The notes under the pieces are model-generated. The model did no database searches. It was given only the letters and a program-made list of their open reading frames with translations, and was not told where the DNA came from. The translations under genes were made by a program, and so were the position numbers. DNA of 64,000 nucleotides. It comes from Micromonospora pisi (GTDB lineage: Bacteria; Actinomycetota; Actinomycetes; Mycobacteriales; Micromonosporaceae). Of this stretch, positions 14,874 through 25,600 are shown piece by piece. How positions within the stretch are numbered: the stretch's first letter is position 1; every line of letters starts with the position of its first letter. The DNA lies in the NCBI RefSeq assembly GCF_003633685.1, contig NZ_RBKT01000001.1, positions 2,108,001 to 2,172,000 of the forward strand. The letters are read 5' to 3'.

Positions 14874-17800
14874 TCAGCCGCGCGGAGTGACGTTGACCGT
14901 CACGGTGATCGGCGTCGCCCCGACCTTCGCCGCGTTGCTGGTCACCATCACCGTGGCGGCGTGCACACCCGGCGCCAGACCGGTGGTGTCGATGGTCAAC
15001 CCCACCTCGGCCTTGCCGCCAGGGGCGAGCTGCCCGTTCGGGTTGGTCACGGACACCCACGGCACGTCGCTGTACGCCGGGAGGGCACCGTTGATGTGGT
15101 AGGCCACCGCCCTGCCCGGGGACCGGACGGCCTGGCCGACCAGCCACAGGTCACCGTGCTCGTCGATGTCGAGCCCGGCACCGCTGACCGGGTCGGCGTC
15201 CGGGTCCGGAGCCGAACCGAGCGTGGCGCAGGTGTTCGGGTCGAGCGCCCAGACCGCCTCACCGACGTTGTTGTTGTTGAGCCCCCAGAGCACGTTGTGC
15301 TCCTCGTTGAGCGCCAGACCGCCGACCCACGGCACGGTGGGGGTGCACTCACCGAGCACCGATCCGGGCTGGGCGTGCGAGAACCCGGCGAGGTGTCGGA
15401 TCACCGTGTTGGCCGGCGTGTAGGTGGCGATGTAGAACGTGTCGTCGCTCGCGCGGTAGGCGAGCCCGTACGAGTTGTCCCCGGACCAGGGGCCGGCGAT
15501 GGTCTCCTTCGTCTCCAGGGTGTCCGGGTCGAAGCACTCGATCGGGCTGCCACCGGTGATCGAAAATCCGGTGGCGCACATCAGGTCCCGGTCCGCCACG
15601 TAGGTCATGTCGGTGTAGGAGACACCGGTCGCGACCGCGCCCGTACCCAGCAACTTGCCGTTCCGGTCGAACTTCTGCAGCTTGCCGGTGAAGTACGTGT
15701 CGACGACGTACACCTCGCCGTTGCGGTAGCCGATGCCCACCCCGCTGAACAGACCGCTGAGCGGGAAGGACCCGAGCACCTGGCCGGGTGCCGAGGCCGG
15801 CGGCGTCGGCGAGTCGATCTCCCGCGCCTGCCAGTTGGCGTCGAGGTCACCCCGGTTGGTCAGGCTCACCGTCGCGGTCCGGGTCCCGCCGGCCCGCGCG
15901 GTCACCGTCACGGCGCCCTTGTTGCTGACCAGCAGGGGTGTACGTAGCGCGATGTCGTGCTTGACCACGCTCGCCTCGGCGACCGTCAGGGTTTCGGCCG
16001 GCAGGTCGTACCCGAAACTTGTCGCGGTCACCGAGAGCTCACCGGCGGGCACCTCGGCCTGGTAGAACCCGTCCTTGTCGCTGGTCACGGTCACCGGGGC
16101 CGGTACGCCCGGCGCCTGGATCCGTACGGTCGCGTCGGCCAGCGGCTGCCGGTCGTTCGCGTCGCGTACGGTGCCGCGCAGCACCCCGGTGCCCGGCACC
16201 CGGAAGGTCACCGCGGTACCGGCGTCGAGGGCCGCCTCGTTCGCCGAGTACGTCAGGGCGGTACCGGCCGGCTTCTCCGCGATGCCGACCGTCGCGGTCG
16301 CACCGGTCGCGCCCTGGGCGAGGTTGCGGTACTGGAGGGTCACCGTCCCGTTCTCGGCGAGCACGATCTGGAAATCCAGCCGGCTCTTCGGCGAACTCTT
16401 CAGCGCGGCCCGGGTCCAGCTGATGACGAACTGGCGGTTCGGGGTGCTGCCGGACGTCTTCGTCCGGACGGTGGAGACGTTGTCCAGCACCAGGTCGTCC
16501 CAGAACGCGTGGACGGCGGCGGCCGGCACCGACAGCGCGGGCAGCGCCGCGTTGTCGCCGGTCGAGGTGGTCGCGCCGGTACCGAAGGTCAGGTAACCGT
16601 CGGTGTGCACGCTGGCACCGGTGTAGGTGGTGCCGTAGAACGTCACCGGGAACGGCAGTTCGACGACGCGGCTCGCCCGGTCACCGGTGAGCGGGAGGAC
16701 GCTGCCGCCGTTGACCCAGGCGGTGTCGGCGACACCGGCGGCGTAGCCGTACGCGTCGGTCTTGGCCTCCAGGGTCACGTCCAGGGTCTCGTCGCCGTCG
16801 ACGGTGAACGGCACGGTCTTGCGCGCCAGCCAGCGCCCGTGCGTGACCTGCACCTCGTAGTCGGCCTCGGGAAGCAAACCGGTGTACGTGCCGTCGGCGC
16901 CGGTGGTGAAGCCCGGGAAGGTCTCGCCGACCAGGCTGACCTGCGCGCCCACCACCGGACGTCCGGCCGGGTCGGTGACCGTGCCGTGCACCGCGTGCCA
17001 CGGCACGGACTCGGAGAGGTCGACCGTCAGGGTGGCCGTACCGTCACCGGCCACGGTGATCGTCTGCTGCCGGGTCCGCTGCCCGAAGAAGCTCGCGGTC
17101 AGGGTGTACTCGCCGGCCGGAACCCGGCCCAGCTGCACCGTGCCGTGCTCGTCGGTACGGGCGCTGCGGTCGACCGTGTCGGAGGTGAGCGTCACCTTGG
17201 TGCCGGGCAGCGGCTGTCCGCCCCGCGTCGCGGTCACCACGACACCGCCGAGCTGGGCACTGGAGGCCGCGGTCACCAGGGCGTACGCGTCGAGCAGACC
17301 CTCGCCGTAGACGTTGTTGTCGGCGGCGGTTCCACCGCACTGCCGGTCGTCGACGTCGTGCGCGGTGCGGTCGAGCAGTTCGCGGGTGGTGGCCACGTCA
17401 CGCCGGAGGTTCGGCACGGCCGACCAGGCCAGGGCGACGGCACCGGCGACGTGCGGCGCGGCCATCGAGGTGCCGTTGTCCGCGCCGTACTCGTTGCCGG
17501 GGCGGCTGGAGACGATGTTGACGCCGGGGGCGGCGATGTCCGGCCGTACCGTGGGGTCGCCGTCCTTGCCTCGGCTGGAGAAGGGGGCGATGGTGCCGGT
17601 GTTGTCGACCGCGCCGACGGCGTAGACGCCCGGGTTGACCGCCGGGTAGCCGGCCGTGTTGCAGGGGCCCCATTCCTTTTCCCCGTCGTTGCCGACGGAG
17701 TAGACCGGGAAGATGCCGGCCGCCAGCCAGGTGTCGATGATCTGCTCGTAGAAGTTCTCGCCGTCGTTGGCGCCGCCCCACGAGTTGTTGATGATGTCGG

Positions 17801-18746
17801 GGGCGAGGTCCGGACGCGGGTTCTGGTTGAACCGGTCGGTCGGAGCGAGCATCCACTGACCCGCGGCGAGCAGGTGCGGGTCCTCGCAGAAGGAGTCTCC
17901 GCACCCCTTGGCCGCGATCCAGGTCGCCCCGGGGGCCACGCCGACGACCGTGCCGGCGCCGTCGTCGCCGACCATCGTGCCGACGGTGTGCGTACCGTGA
18001 CCGATGTTGTCGCACGGGGTGGCGCCGCAGCCGTTGGTCGGGTCGAACCAGTTGTAGTCGTGGCTGAACGTTCCCTTGCCCGTGTTGCCACGGTACTGAC
18101 GTACCAGCGCGGGGTGGTTGTACTGGACGCCGGTGTCGATGCTGCCGACGACGATGCCCTCGCCCCGTACGCCGTACTCGTTCCACACCTTGTCGGCGCC
18201 GATCTGGCTGAGGTTCCAGGGCACCGTGGCGCTGGCGGTCGCACCGGAGGACGCGGTCGGTTCCTCCAACGTGGTGTGTCCGACCGGGGCGATCCGGGCG
18301 ACGTCGGCCCGCTTGGCGAGTTCGGTGACGAGGTCGAGGGTGCCGGTCACCTCGATGACGTTCGCGATCCAGAAGGGCGTGAAGTCGGCCTTGCGCTCCC
18401 GCAGCAGCGACCGCAGCCCACGCTGGGTCTGCTCGGCGTGCGAGACCTTCGTCTGGTAGACGCGGGTCGTACGCGCGATCCGGCCGGCCTTGCCGGCAGC
18501 CGTCCGCTCGACCCGGTCGAGCTCGGCCTCGTCGAGCTTGAGCTCGTCGGCCAACTCCACGAAGAAGCTCATGCTGGCGCCGGCGGAGAGCGGCTGGAGC
18601 AGCCGGGGGTCCACCTTGCGCAGCGGGTCCACCGTCGCGCTGGTGGGCGCGGCCGTTGCCGCGCCAGCGGGCAGCACGAGTACCGCGGCGAGTGCCGCGG
18701 CCACGCCCGCTGCCCAGCGCGGGATTCGCCGTCTGGATGTGAACAT
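14874..18746 (-). CDS. Secreted S8 subtilisin-like protease with multiple beta domains
   Basis: A 1290-aa exported protease. A signal peptide covers residues 1-33 and a propeptide-like region about 58-155. The peptidase core has D204 in GSIDTGVQYNHP, H250 in NIGHGTHTVGT, oxyanion N353 in SVGNDG and S427 in NGTSMAAPHVAG. After the core come three carboxypeptidase-regulatory-like modules (about 500-575, 588-665 and 860-930; for example HGTVTDPAGRPVVGAQV and LRGTVRDANDRQPLADATV), an intervening beta-sandwich (about 670-855), a propeller-like segment (about 1010-1230) and a terminal Ig-like domain. The ATG at 18746 follows AGGAAGGA. It probably degrades extracellular protein; the C-terminal modules may bind substrate or wall. 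Confidence 0.93.
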   Translation of the reverse strand: MFTSRRRIPRWAAGVAAALAAVLVLPAGAATAAPTSATVDPLRKVDPRLLQPLSAGASMSFFVELADELKLDEAELDRVERTAAGKAGRIARTTRVYQTKVSHAEQTQRGLRSLLRERKADFTPFWIANVIEVTGTLDLVTELAKRADVARIAPVGHTTLEEPTASSGATASATVPWNLSQIGADKVWNEYGVRGEGIVVGSIDTGVQYNHPALVRQYRGNTGKGTFSHDYNWFDPTNGCGATPCDNIGHGTHTVGTMVGDDGAGTVVGVAPGATWIAAKGCGDSFCEDPHLLAAGQWMLAPTDRFNQNPRPDLAPDIINNSWGGANDGENFYEQIIDTWLAAGIFPVYSVGNDGEKEWGPCNTAGYPAVNPGVYAVGAVDNTGTIAPFSSRGKDGDPTVRPDIAAPGVNIVSSRPGNEYGADNGTSMAAPHVAGAVALAWSAVPNLRRDVATTRELLDRTAHDVDDRQCGGTAADNNVYGEGLLDAYALVTAASSAQLGGVVVTATRGGQPLPGTKVTLTSDTVDRSARTDEHGTVQLGRVPAGEYTLTASFFGQRTRQQTITVAGDGTATLTVDLSESVPWHAVHGTVTDPAGRPVVGAQVSLVGETFPGFTTGADGTYTGLLPEADYEVQVTHGRWLARKTVPFTVDGDETLDVTLEAKTDAYGYAAGVADTAWVNGGSVLPLTGDRASRVVELPFPVTFYGTTYTGASVHTDGYLTFGTGATTSTGDNAALPALSVPAAAVHAFWDDLVLDNVSTVRTKTSGSTPNRQFVISWTRAALKSSPKSRLDFQIVLAENGTVTLQYRNLAQGATGATATVGIAEKPAGTALTYSANEAALDAGTAVTFRVPGTGVLRGTVRDANDRQPLADATVRIQAPGVPAPVTVTSDKDGFYQAEVPAGELSVTATSFGYDLPAETLTVAEASVVKHDIALRTPLLVSNKGAVTVTARAGGTRTATVSLTNRGDLDANWQAREIDSPTPPASAPGQVLGSFPLSGLFSGVGIGYRNGEVYVVDTYFTGKLQKFDRNGKLLGTGAVATGVSYTDMTYVADRDLMCATGFSITGGSPIECFDPDTLETKETIAGPWSGDNSYGLAYRASDDTFYIATYTPANTVIRHLAGFSHAQPGSVLGECTPTVPWVGGLALNEEHNVLWGLNNNNVGEAVWALDPNTCATLGSAPDPDADPVSGAGLDIDEHGDLWLVGQAVRSPGRAVAYHINGALPAYSDVPWVSVTNPNGQLAPGGKAEVGLTIDTTGLAPGVHAATVMVTSNAAKVGATPITVTVNVTPRG

Positions 18747-19035
18747 CAGGGTTGTCCTTCCTCACGGCGCCGAGGGGTTCGGGCGCCGCCGTCGCCGATT
18801 GTGCGGCGACCTGAGGCGTGGCCTGGTGCGCCGCCACTGGCGGAGCAATGACATGACGTATCTCCGCCACAACTGTTAAACCAAACAGCACCGGCGTGTT
18901 ACCGACGATGATCAAAGTCATCGGCCCGTAACACCGCTACCGGCCGGACCGGTCCACCGTCGGCGGATCCGGGCCCCGCTCATCCCGGACAAATCCAGAG
19001 GCGGGGCGCGCCGTCGGCCCGTACCGTGCTGGCAC
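18747..19035. promoter_or_regulatory. Divergent intergenic region with long imperfect palindrome
   Basis: A 289-bp gap lies between the subtilase (minus) and the GNAT gene (plus). A long imperfect palindrome spans 18896-18934, with outer arms GTGTTAC/GTAACAC and inner arms CGATGA/TCATCG around a short centre. It could be a regulator-binding site for either gene. No gene is seen. Confidence 0.4.
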
Positions 19036-19977
19036 ATGACGATTGCCATCCGCGCGTTCGACCCCGGCAGCCCGACCGCGGCCACCGACAGCGAAGCCGC
19101 CGCCGAGGTGTTGCGCGCGGCGCTGCCGTACCTGGTGGTGACCCCTCGGACGCTCGGCTGGCAGGTGGCGAACTCCCCGGCCGCGCAGCACCACCGGCTG
19201 CTCCTCGCCGAGGAGGACGGACGGCTGGTCGGTGCCGCTCGGACCGGAATCTACTACGACAGCAGCGAGCCGGGGCAGGCGTACCTGAACCTCTACGTCC
19301 ATCCCGAGCTGCGCGGCAGGGGCGCCGGCCGCGCCCTGCTGGCGGCTGGCGAGGCGTACGTGACCGGTCTGGGTGCCCGCACCAACTTCTGCTGGTCGCT
19401 CGATGACGAACACTCGATCGCGTTCGCCGAACGTAACGGCTACCGGCGTGGCCGGTCGGCGCACTTCCAACGGCTGCCGCTCACCGACGGATCACTGCCC
19501 CCGCTGCCGCCCGTCCCACCGGGGGTCGAGGTGCGTACCGGGACGAGTTTCGGTGACGACCTGCGGGAGATCTGGGCGGCGGACAACGAGACGAGCGGGG
19601 ACGTGCCCGACGACGTGGATCCGGCGCCGATCGACTACGACGTCTGGTTGGCGCAGTACTGGGAGCATCCGGAGCACGACCGGGAGCTCACCTCGGTGGT
19701 GACGGTCGACGGCGTTGTGGCCGCGCTCAGCTTCGCGATCACCGACGGCGCCAGCCGTTACATGTCCGGGCTGGCCGGTACCCGGCGGGCGTACCGGGGA
19801 CGGGGTCTGGCGAAGTTGGCGAAGTCCTCGTCGCTGCACCGGGCGCGGGCGGCCGGCTACACCGAGGCGTTCACCAACAACGACGCCGGCAACGAGCCGA
19901 TGCTGGCGATCAACAGGTGGTTCGGCTACGAGCGGTGCGCGACCGAGATCCGCTGGGTGCGTGAGCTGACCGGATGA
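19036..19977 (+). CDS. Double-GNAT N-acetyltransferase
   Basis: A 313-aa protein with two GNAT-like halves. The N-terminal half (about 5-150) has the acetyl-CoA loop in YVHPELRGRGAGRALL. The C-terminal half (about 160-313) has LAGTRRAYRGRGLAKLAKSSSLHRARAAGY followed by TNNDAGNEPMLAINRWFGY. The latter, with its NDAGNxPMLxINxxxGY signature, is the form seen in many actinobacterial two-domain acetyltransferases. Acceptor substrate unknown. ATG 19036 is the natural start. The small gene at 20058 lies 80 nt downstream on the same strand. Confidence 0.9.
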   Translation: MTIAIRAFDPGSPTAATDSEAAAEVLRAALPYLVVTPRTLGWQVANSPAAQHHRLLLAEEDGRLVGAARTGIYYDSSEPGQAYLNLYVHPELRGRGAGRALLAAGEAYVTGLGARTNFCWSLDDEHSIAFAERNGYRRGRSAHFQRLPLTDGSLPPLPPVPPGVEVRTGTSFGDDLREIWAADNETSGDVPDDVDPAPIDYDVWLAQYWEHPEHDRELTSVVTVDGVVAALSFAITDGASRYMSGLAGTRRAYRGRGLAKLAKSSSLHRARAAGYTEAFTNNDAGNEPMLAINRWFGYERCATEIRWVRELTG

Positions 19978-20057
19978 GTCCGGCGGCGACCACCGGTTGC
20001 GGTTGGCCGCCGCGCTGAACGGCTGCGGGCCGGTCCCGGCGCGGGCAAGATGGGGAC

Positions 20058-20264
20058 ATGGGAGCGACGGCTCAGGTCCCGCTGGTCGGCGGGGTGGCCG
20101 ACGGTGCGGTGGTCACCGTCGAACTCGACCGCAATGGACGTCCGCCGCTGGTGCACCCGCATCTCGGCGAGGGCGGCCTGGCCCGCGCGGAGATGTACGA
20201 GTTGGAGTCCGCGCGCGACGAGGGACCGCCCTGGGTCTACCGCTGGCGGGGCCCGGTCGCCTGA
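20058..20264 (+). CDS. Small conserved-looking hypothetical protein
   Basis: A 68-aa acidic protein beginning MGATAQVPLVGGVADGAVV, with a central HPHLGEGGLARAEMYELE and ending PPWVYRWRGPVA. No family is recognised. The reading frame has strong GC-rich third positions, a TGGGG-type ribosome site and no better competitor. It fills the space between the GNAT gene and the convergent pyruvyl transferase. It is probably a real small cytosolic protein of unknown role. Confidence 0.6.
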   Translation: MGATAQVPLVGGVADGAVVTVELDRNGRPPLVHPHLGEGGLARAEMYELESARDEGPPWVYRWRGPVA

Positions 20265-20293
20265 GGCACGTACCGCAGCGGGCCGCCCGCCGA

Positions 20294-21418
20294 TCAGAGG
20301 CGGTTCAGCACCGGGGTGATCAGCTGGCTGGTCAGCCTGGCCTGTTCCCGTACCTGCTCGACCCGCTGGGCGGTGCCCTCGGCTCGGGCCTCCCGTTCGT
20401 CCCAGAGCTGGTCCACCTCGGCCAGCAGCGGCCCCTCGACCTCCCGGGCGAGTCCGCTCAGGGCCGGCACTCCGATTCGCTGGGCGAAGTCGAAGACCTT
20501 GCCCGCGTACGGCAACGGCAGGAACGGCACACCGGACATCGCGGCGAAAATCAGGAAATGCAGCCGCATCCCGACAGCCATGTTCAGATGCGACATCAGC
20601 CCCAGGAGCTGCCGGGGCGTGTAGTCGCCATGGAGGATCCGGCCCTTGTCGGCGGCGGTCATGTGGGACAGCACGCCGTGCGAGTGCTTGATGTCGTCCC
20701 GCTCCATCGGCACGAAGAGCACGTTCGCGTCGAGCCGCCGGACCAGGAAGTCGCCGATCTGGGCCAGCAGCCGGTGGTAACCGTCGACGTCCAGCCGCGA
20801 GGCCGCCCGCCCCGGCTCCCGTACGCTCATGCCGACCAGCCGCCGGCCAGGGCGTACGCCCTCCCGGTGCAGCAACGACATCGGGAACTCCTCCGGTTCG
20901 AGCAGGAAGGCCGGGTCGGCGGTGACGGTGATGGGACGGTTCACCCCGATCCCCTCCAGCACCAACTCCGACTCGTCGTCACGTACGGTCACCTCGACGG
21001 CGGCGTCGAGGCTCTGCTGCACCATCGAGCAGTCGACCGGATCGCTGAGCGGGCCGGCGCCCACCGCGTACGTGAACACCGGCAGCCCCCGCTCCTGGGC
21101 GGCCAGGACCAGCCGCAGGTAACGCCGCGCCTCGCTGTCGTAGAGGATCCCGCCGCCGCCGAGGATCAGCAGGTCGAGGCGGGCGATCGTGGCCGAGGAC
21201 TCGGCCCGCCTGATCCCGTCCCACGCCGCGGGCTCCACGCCCGGGTGGGTACGGGCGGTGTGCTCCGGGTTACGGGAGAAGACGATGATGCGGGCGTCCG
21301 GGCGGATGGCACGTACGTCGCCCAGTAAACCGGTCAGGATCGCCTCGTCGCCGAGGTTGCGGCCCCCGTACGAGCCGATCACGCCGATGGTCGGTCCGCC
21401 GCCGTCCGACATCTCCAC
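20294..21418 (-). CDS. Polysaccharide pyruvyl transferase family protein
   Basis: A 374-aa GT-B-like enzyme. Family features are IGVIGSYGGRNLGDEAILTGLL at the N-terminus, LLILGGGGILYDSEARRYL, FTYAVGAGPL, VTADPAFLL and the C-terminal AVGMRLHFLIFAAMSGVPFLPLPYAGKV with KVFDFAQRIG. Relatives such as CsaB transfer pyruvate from PEP to a wall polysaccharide as a ketal, and some actinobacterial members work in glycan biosynthesis. The acceptor cannot be read from this context because no other glycan genes are adjacent. ATG 21418 or the Met two codons later may be the start. Confidence 0.88.
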   Translation of the reverse strand: MEMSDGGGPTIGVIGSYGGRNLGDEAILTGLLGDVRAIRPDARIIVFSRNPEHTARTHPGVEPAAWDGIRRAESSATIARLDLLILGGGGILYDSEARRYLRLVLAAQERGLPVFTYAVGAGPLSDPVDCSMVQQSLDAAVEVTVRDDESELVLEGIGVNRPITVTADPAFLLEPEEFPMSLLHREGVRPGRRLVGMSVREPGRAASRLDVDGYHRLLAQIGDFLVRRLDANVLFVPMERDDIKHSHGVLSHMTAADKGRILHGDYTPRQLLGLMSHLNMAVGMRLHFLIFAAMSGVPFLPLPYAGKVFDFAQRIGVPALSGLAREVEGPLLAEVDQLWDEREARAEGTAQRVEQVREQARLTSQLITPVLNRL

Positions 21419-21520
21419 CCCCCGGTATTGGGAACGGCCTACCCACTCCGGCCGCCCCCATGCCTACCGGCCCCGGGCGTTTCAGCCCTCCCCGAGCACC
21501 GCCCCCAGTCGGATGGCGAA

Positions 21521-22480
21521 TCAGGTCAGTTCGGACAGGACCCGGGTGCCGAAGACGTCGAGGAAGTCACGCTGGTCCCGGCCGACGTGATGCAGGTAGA
21601 TCTCGTCCACGCCCAGATCGGCGTACTCCCGCAGCCACTGGAGGTGCCGTCCCGGGTCGCTGGAGACAAGGACGTGCTCGCGCATGTCGTCCGGCCGGAC
21701 GTACGCGGTGGCGCGGGCGAACTCGGCCGGCATCGTCAGGTCCCAGGCGACGTCACTGCCGAGAATCCCGGTACGCCACTGCTCGTGCGCGATCCGCAAT
21801 GCCTTCTCCTCGTCCCGGTCCCAGCTCAGGTGCACCTGGAGCTTCACCGGTTTCCCCGCCCCGCCGCCCTCCCGGTACGCCTCGATCACCGGCCGGAGCT
21901 GTGCCACCGGCCGGTTCACGGTGATCAGACCGTCGGCCCAGGAACCGACCCAGCGGGCGGTCTCCGGGCTGACCGCCGCACCGAAGATCGGCGGCGGCTG
22001 CGCCGGACGGGTCCAGAGCGTGGCCCGGTCGACGGTGACCAACCCCCGGTGGCTGACGCACTCACCGGCGAAGAGCGCCCGCATCACCTCGACCGATTCG
22101 AGCAGCCGGGCGTTGCGTTCGTCCTTTGCCGGCCAGCGCTCGCCGGTGATGTGTTCGTTGACCGCCTCGCCGCTGCCGACCGCCATCCAGAACCGGTCCG
22201 GGAACATCTCCGCCAGGGTCGCGGCGGCCTGGGCGACGATCGCCGGGTGGTAACGCTGCCCGGGGGCGTTGACCACACCGAACGGCAGGTCGGTGGTGGC
22301 GAGCGCGGCCCCCAACCAGGACCAGGCGAACCCGGACTCGCCCTGCTCGGGGCCGAACGGTGCGAAGTGGTCGGAGCACATCGCCCGGGTGAAACCGGCC
22401 TGCTCGGCGGCCCGTACCTGGCGCAGCAGCTCGCTCGGCGGAAGTTGCTCGTGCGATGCGTGGAACCCGTACGTGGTCAC
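21521..22480 (-). CDS. FMN-dependent LLM-class oxidoreductase (TIGR03885-like)
   Basis: A 319-aa luciferase-like monooxygenase-fold protein. The start (MTTYGFHASHEQLPPSELL), RAMCSDHFAPFGPEQGESGFAWSWLGAAL, and GSGEAVNEHITGERWP strongly resemble the actinobacterial TIGR03885 subfamily. This group is related to F420- and FMN-dependent dehydrogenases (compare the glucose-6-phosphate dehydrogenase subgroup with its SGEALNE motif). The flavin form (F420 or FMN) is not certain from sequence alone. It is monocistronic. Confidence 0.85.
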   Translation of the reverse strand: MTTYGFHASHEQLPPSELLRQVRAAEQAGFTRAMCSDHFAPFGPEQGESGFAWSWLGAALATTDLPFGVVNAPGQRYHPAIVAQAAATLAEMFPDRFWMAVGSGEAVNEHITGERWPAKDERNARLLESVEVMRALFAGECVSHRGLVTVDRATLWTRPAQPPPIFGAAVSPETARWVGSWADGLITVNRPVAQLRPVIEAYREGGGAGKPVKLQVHLSWDRDEEKALRIAHEQWRTGILGSDVAWDLTMPAEFARATAYVRPDDMREHVLVSSDPGRHLQWLREYADLGVDEIYLHHVGRDQRDFLDVFGTRVLSELT

Positions 22481-22616
22481 CCGGACCTCCCGGTGGTCGT
22501 CTCGACAGTGTCGACGTTCCAGATGCCCACTTCGCCGAATTCTCGAACCCGACCGCGCGCACCCTGATCAGCGCCCTGCGTGACCGGCTGCTCGAGCCGT
22601 GAAGGAGCCGGCGGGA

Positions 22617-25600
22617 TCAGGGTTCGACGAGCGCGGTCTGGACGACCTGTATGCCGTCACGGCGCCGCACCAGCGTGCCACGACCCGGTGGTAGCGCCGT
22701 GGGCCGGACGCTGCCGGCCACCGCACCCTCCTCGCGGTTGCCGGACATCACCAGGGTCGGGGTGTCGATCTCGCGCAGGCGTTGCAGGACCGGCTCGTAC
22801 AGCGCCCGGGACACCCCGTTCATCCGCCGGGACACGATCAGGTGCAGTCCGATGTCCCGGGCGTGCGGCAGCAGTTCGAGCAGGACGGCCAGCGGGTTGC
22901 TGCCGCCGGTGGCGACCAGGTCGTAGTCGTCCACCAGCACGTACAGTTCGGGTCCGGTCCACCAGGAGCGGTCGCGTAGCTGTTGCGGGGTGATGTCCGG
23001 GCCCGGCAGCCGCGCCTCCATGGCGGTGCGGACCTCGCCCAGCACCTGACCGGAGACCTGGTTGGAGGAGGCGTAACCGATCAGGTGCTTGCCCTCGACC
23101 GCCCCGAGCAGGCCGCGCCGGTAGTCCGCGACGACGATGCATGCCTGCGCCGGTGAGTACCGGGCAACGATGCCGCGTGCGATCAGCCGCAGCAGGTTGG
23201 TCTTGCCGCATTCCGCGTCGCCGAAGACGATCAGGTGCGGGTCGCGGTTCGGTTCGAGGTAGACCGGAGCGAGCGCGGACTCGTTCACCCCGATCGCCAG
23301 CCCCTCGTGCTCCGGGTCGACCAGTTCGGCGAGGGCGGCCGGGGTGAGCACCCGGGGCAGCAGTCGGACCGCGGGCGCGCGCTCCCCCGGCCAGCTTTCG
23401 TCGACCCACTTCGCCAGGGCGGTGGTCGCCACGGCCAGTTCGTCGCCGGCCGGTTTGCCGTCGATCCGGGGCGCCGCGGCGACGAAGTGCGTCCGGTCCG
23501 GGGTGAGTCCCCGCCCGGGTGACCCGACGGGCACGTTCACGGCCGCCCGGCGGCCGATCTCCGAGTCGGACGGGTCGCCGAGGCGCAGTTCGAGCCGGAG
23601 GCCGAGCAGTTCGCGCAGGCTCACCCGGATCTCGGACCAGCGGGTGGCGGTGACGATCAGGTGTACGCCGAAGGCGGGGCCGCGCGCGGCGAGGGTGGTG
23701 ATTGACGGCTCGAGGTTCTCGTACTCCTGTCGCAGGGTGCTCCACCCGTCGACGACGAGGAAGACGTCGCCGAACGGGTCTTCCGGGAACTCGCCGACCG
23801 AGCGCCGGCGCCGGTAGTCGGCGATCGAGGCGATGTTCGACCGGTCGAAGGCGACTTCCCGCGCCTCCAGGAGGTTTTCCAGCTCGGCGACGGTGCGGCG
23901 GACCGCTTCGGCGTCCCGACGCCCGGTGATGCCCGAGACGTGCGGCAGGCTCGCCAGGTTGGCCAGTGCGCCACCGCCGAAGTCGAGGCAGAAGAACTGC
24001 ACCTCGCGCGGTGTGTGCGCGAGCGCGAGCGCGGCCATGATGGTGCTGACCAGTGTGCTCTTGCCGCTGCGGGGTGCGCCGACGACGACGGCGTGGCCGG
24101 TGGTCCCGCCGAAGTCCAGCAGCAGCGGTTCGCGACGCTGGTGCTGCGGCAGGTCGACCAGGCCGACCGGGACGACCAGCGGGGTGGTCTGCGCCGCGCG
24201 CAGCCCGTGGGTCGGGCTGTGCACCAGGTGCAGGAGCGTGTCGAGGCTGGGCGGGTCGCCGAGCGGGGGTAGCCACACCGGGTGTGCGGGCGGGCCGGCG
24301 GTGCGCAGCCGGTCCACGACGATGTCGAGGACGCGACGTCCGACCAGTTCCGGGTCGTCGGCCTGGGTTTCCGGTACGTGCGCGAGGTACGGCCCGGAGA
24401 CGTAGGCGGCCCGGAACCGGGTCGGCCCGCTCGTGTCGACCTTGAGGTAGCCGTGTCCGGGTGCGTTCGGCAGCTCGTACGCGTCCGGCACGCCGAGTAT
24501 CGCGCGGCTCTCCACCATGGAGAACGTACGCAGCCCGATCCGGTACGACAGGGAGGAGTCCAGGCCGCGTAGCCGCCCCTCCTCCAGCCGCTGACTGGCC
24601 AGGAGCAGGTGTACGCCGAGCGAGCGCCCGACCCGTCCGATGTAGACGAAAACGTCGATGAAGTCGGGCTTGGCGGTGAGCAGTTCGGAGAACTCGTCGC
24701 AGATGACGAGCAGTGCGGGGAGCGGGGCCAACGCCGGGTTGCTCGCCCGCGCCCGCTCGTAGTCCCACCGACTGGAGAGGTTCCCGGCCTCGCGGAGCAG
24801 TTCCTGCCGTCGCCGCAGTTCACTTTGCAGGGCGTCGGCCAGGCGCTCGACCAACGGCAGCTCGTCGGAGAGGTTGGTGACGAGCGCGCTGGTGTGGGGG
24901 AGCTGGTCCAGCGTCGCGAAGGTGGCCCCGCCCTTGAAGTCGACCAGGAGGAAGTTCAGTTCCGTCGACGAGTGGCGCATGGCGAGGGCGGTGACGATCG
25001 TACGCAGCAGTTCGCTCTTGCCGGAGCCGACCGCCCCGACGAGCAGACCGTGCGGGCCCATGCCGCCCTGGGCGGCCTCTTTGAGGTCGAGCAGCACCGG
25101 TTCGCCCTGCTCGTCCAGGCCGATCGGCACCCGGAGCTGGTCCGGGCCGATCGGGGTGCTCGCCCCGGTGTACCCGAGCAGTTCGCGGTAACCGGGCACG
25201 CCGAGCGCGGTCAGCAGGTCGTCGCGGGGCACCGCAGCCAGGTGCGCGGAGGAGCCGGTGCCCGCCATCGCGAACGGCGGCGTGCCCCATGCCTCGGCGA
25301 TCGCGGTGACCATCATCGCGGCGCCGTCCGGGGTCGGGTCGACGGCCTCGGTCTCGGTCTCCACCTCACTCACCGTCAGGTCGGGCACCGCGATCCGGAA
25401 CATCCGCCGGCCGAGGATGGCCCAGCCGGGGAGGTTGAGCGGCAGCCGCCCGGCGGAGTCGGGGTTGACCAGCGACTCGGACGGTTGGGTGAGTCGGGTT
25501 TCGATCCGCGCCTGCGGCAGTTCGAGAAGTTCCTCGGGGATGGTCCGCCAGCTCCGGTCGACCACGGCGACGTGCACCCCGTAGCCGAGGCCCTTGTTGG

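Noticed and set aside
15957-18851. A 964-codon open frame on the plus strand opposite the subtilase, and a similar 876-codon frame at 6753-9383 opposite DUF1800.
   Set aside because: Long antisense frames are expected in very GC-rich coding DNA. Their products are low-complexity Gly/Val/Arg-rich with no motifs, while the minus-strand genes show full catalytic or family signatures.
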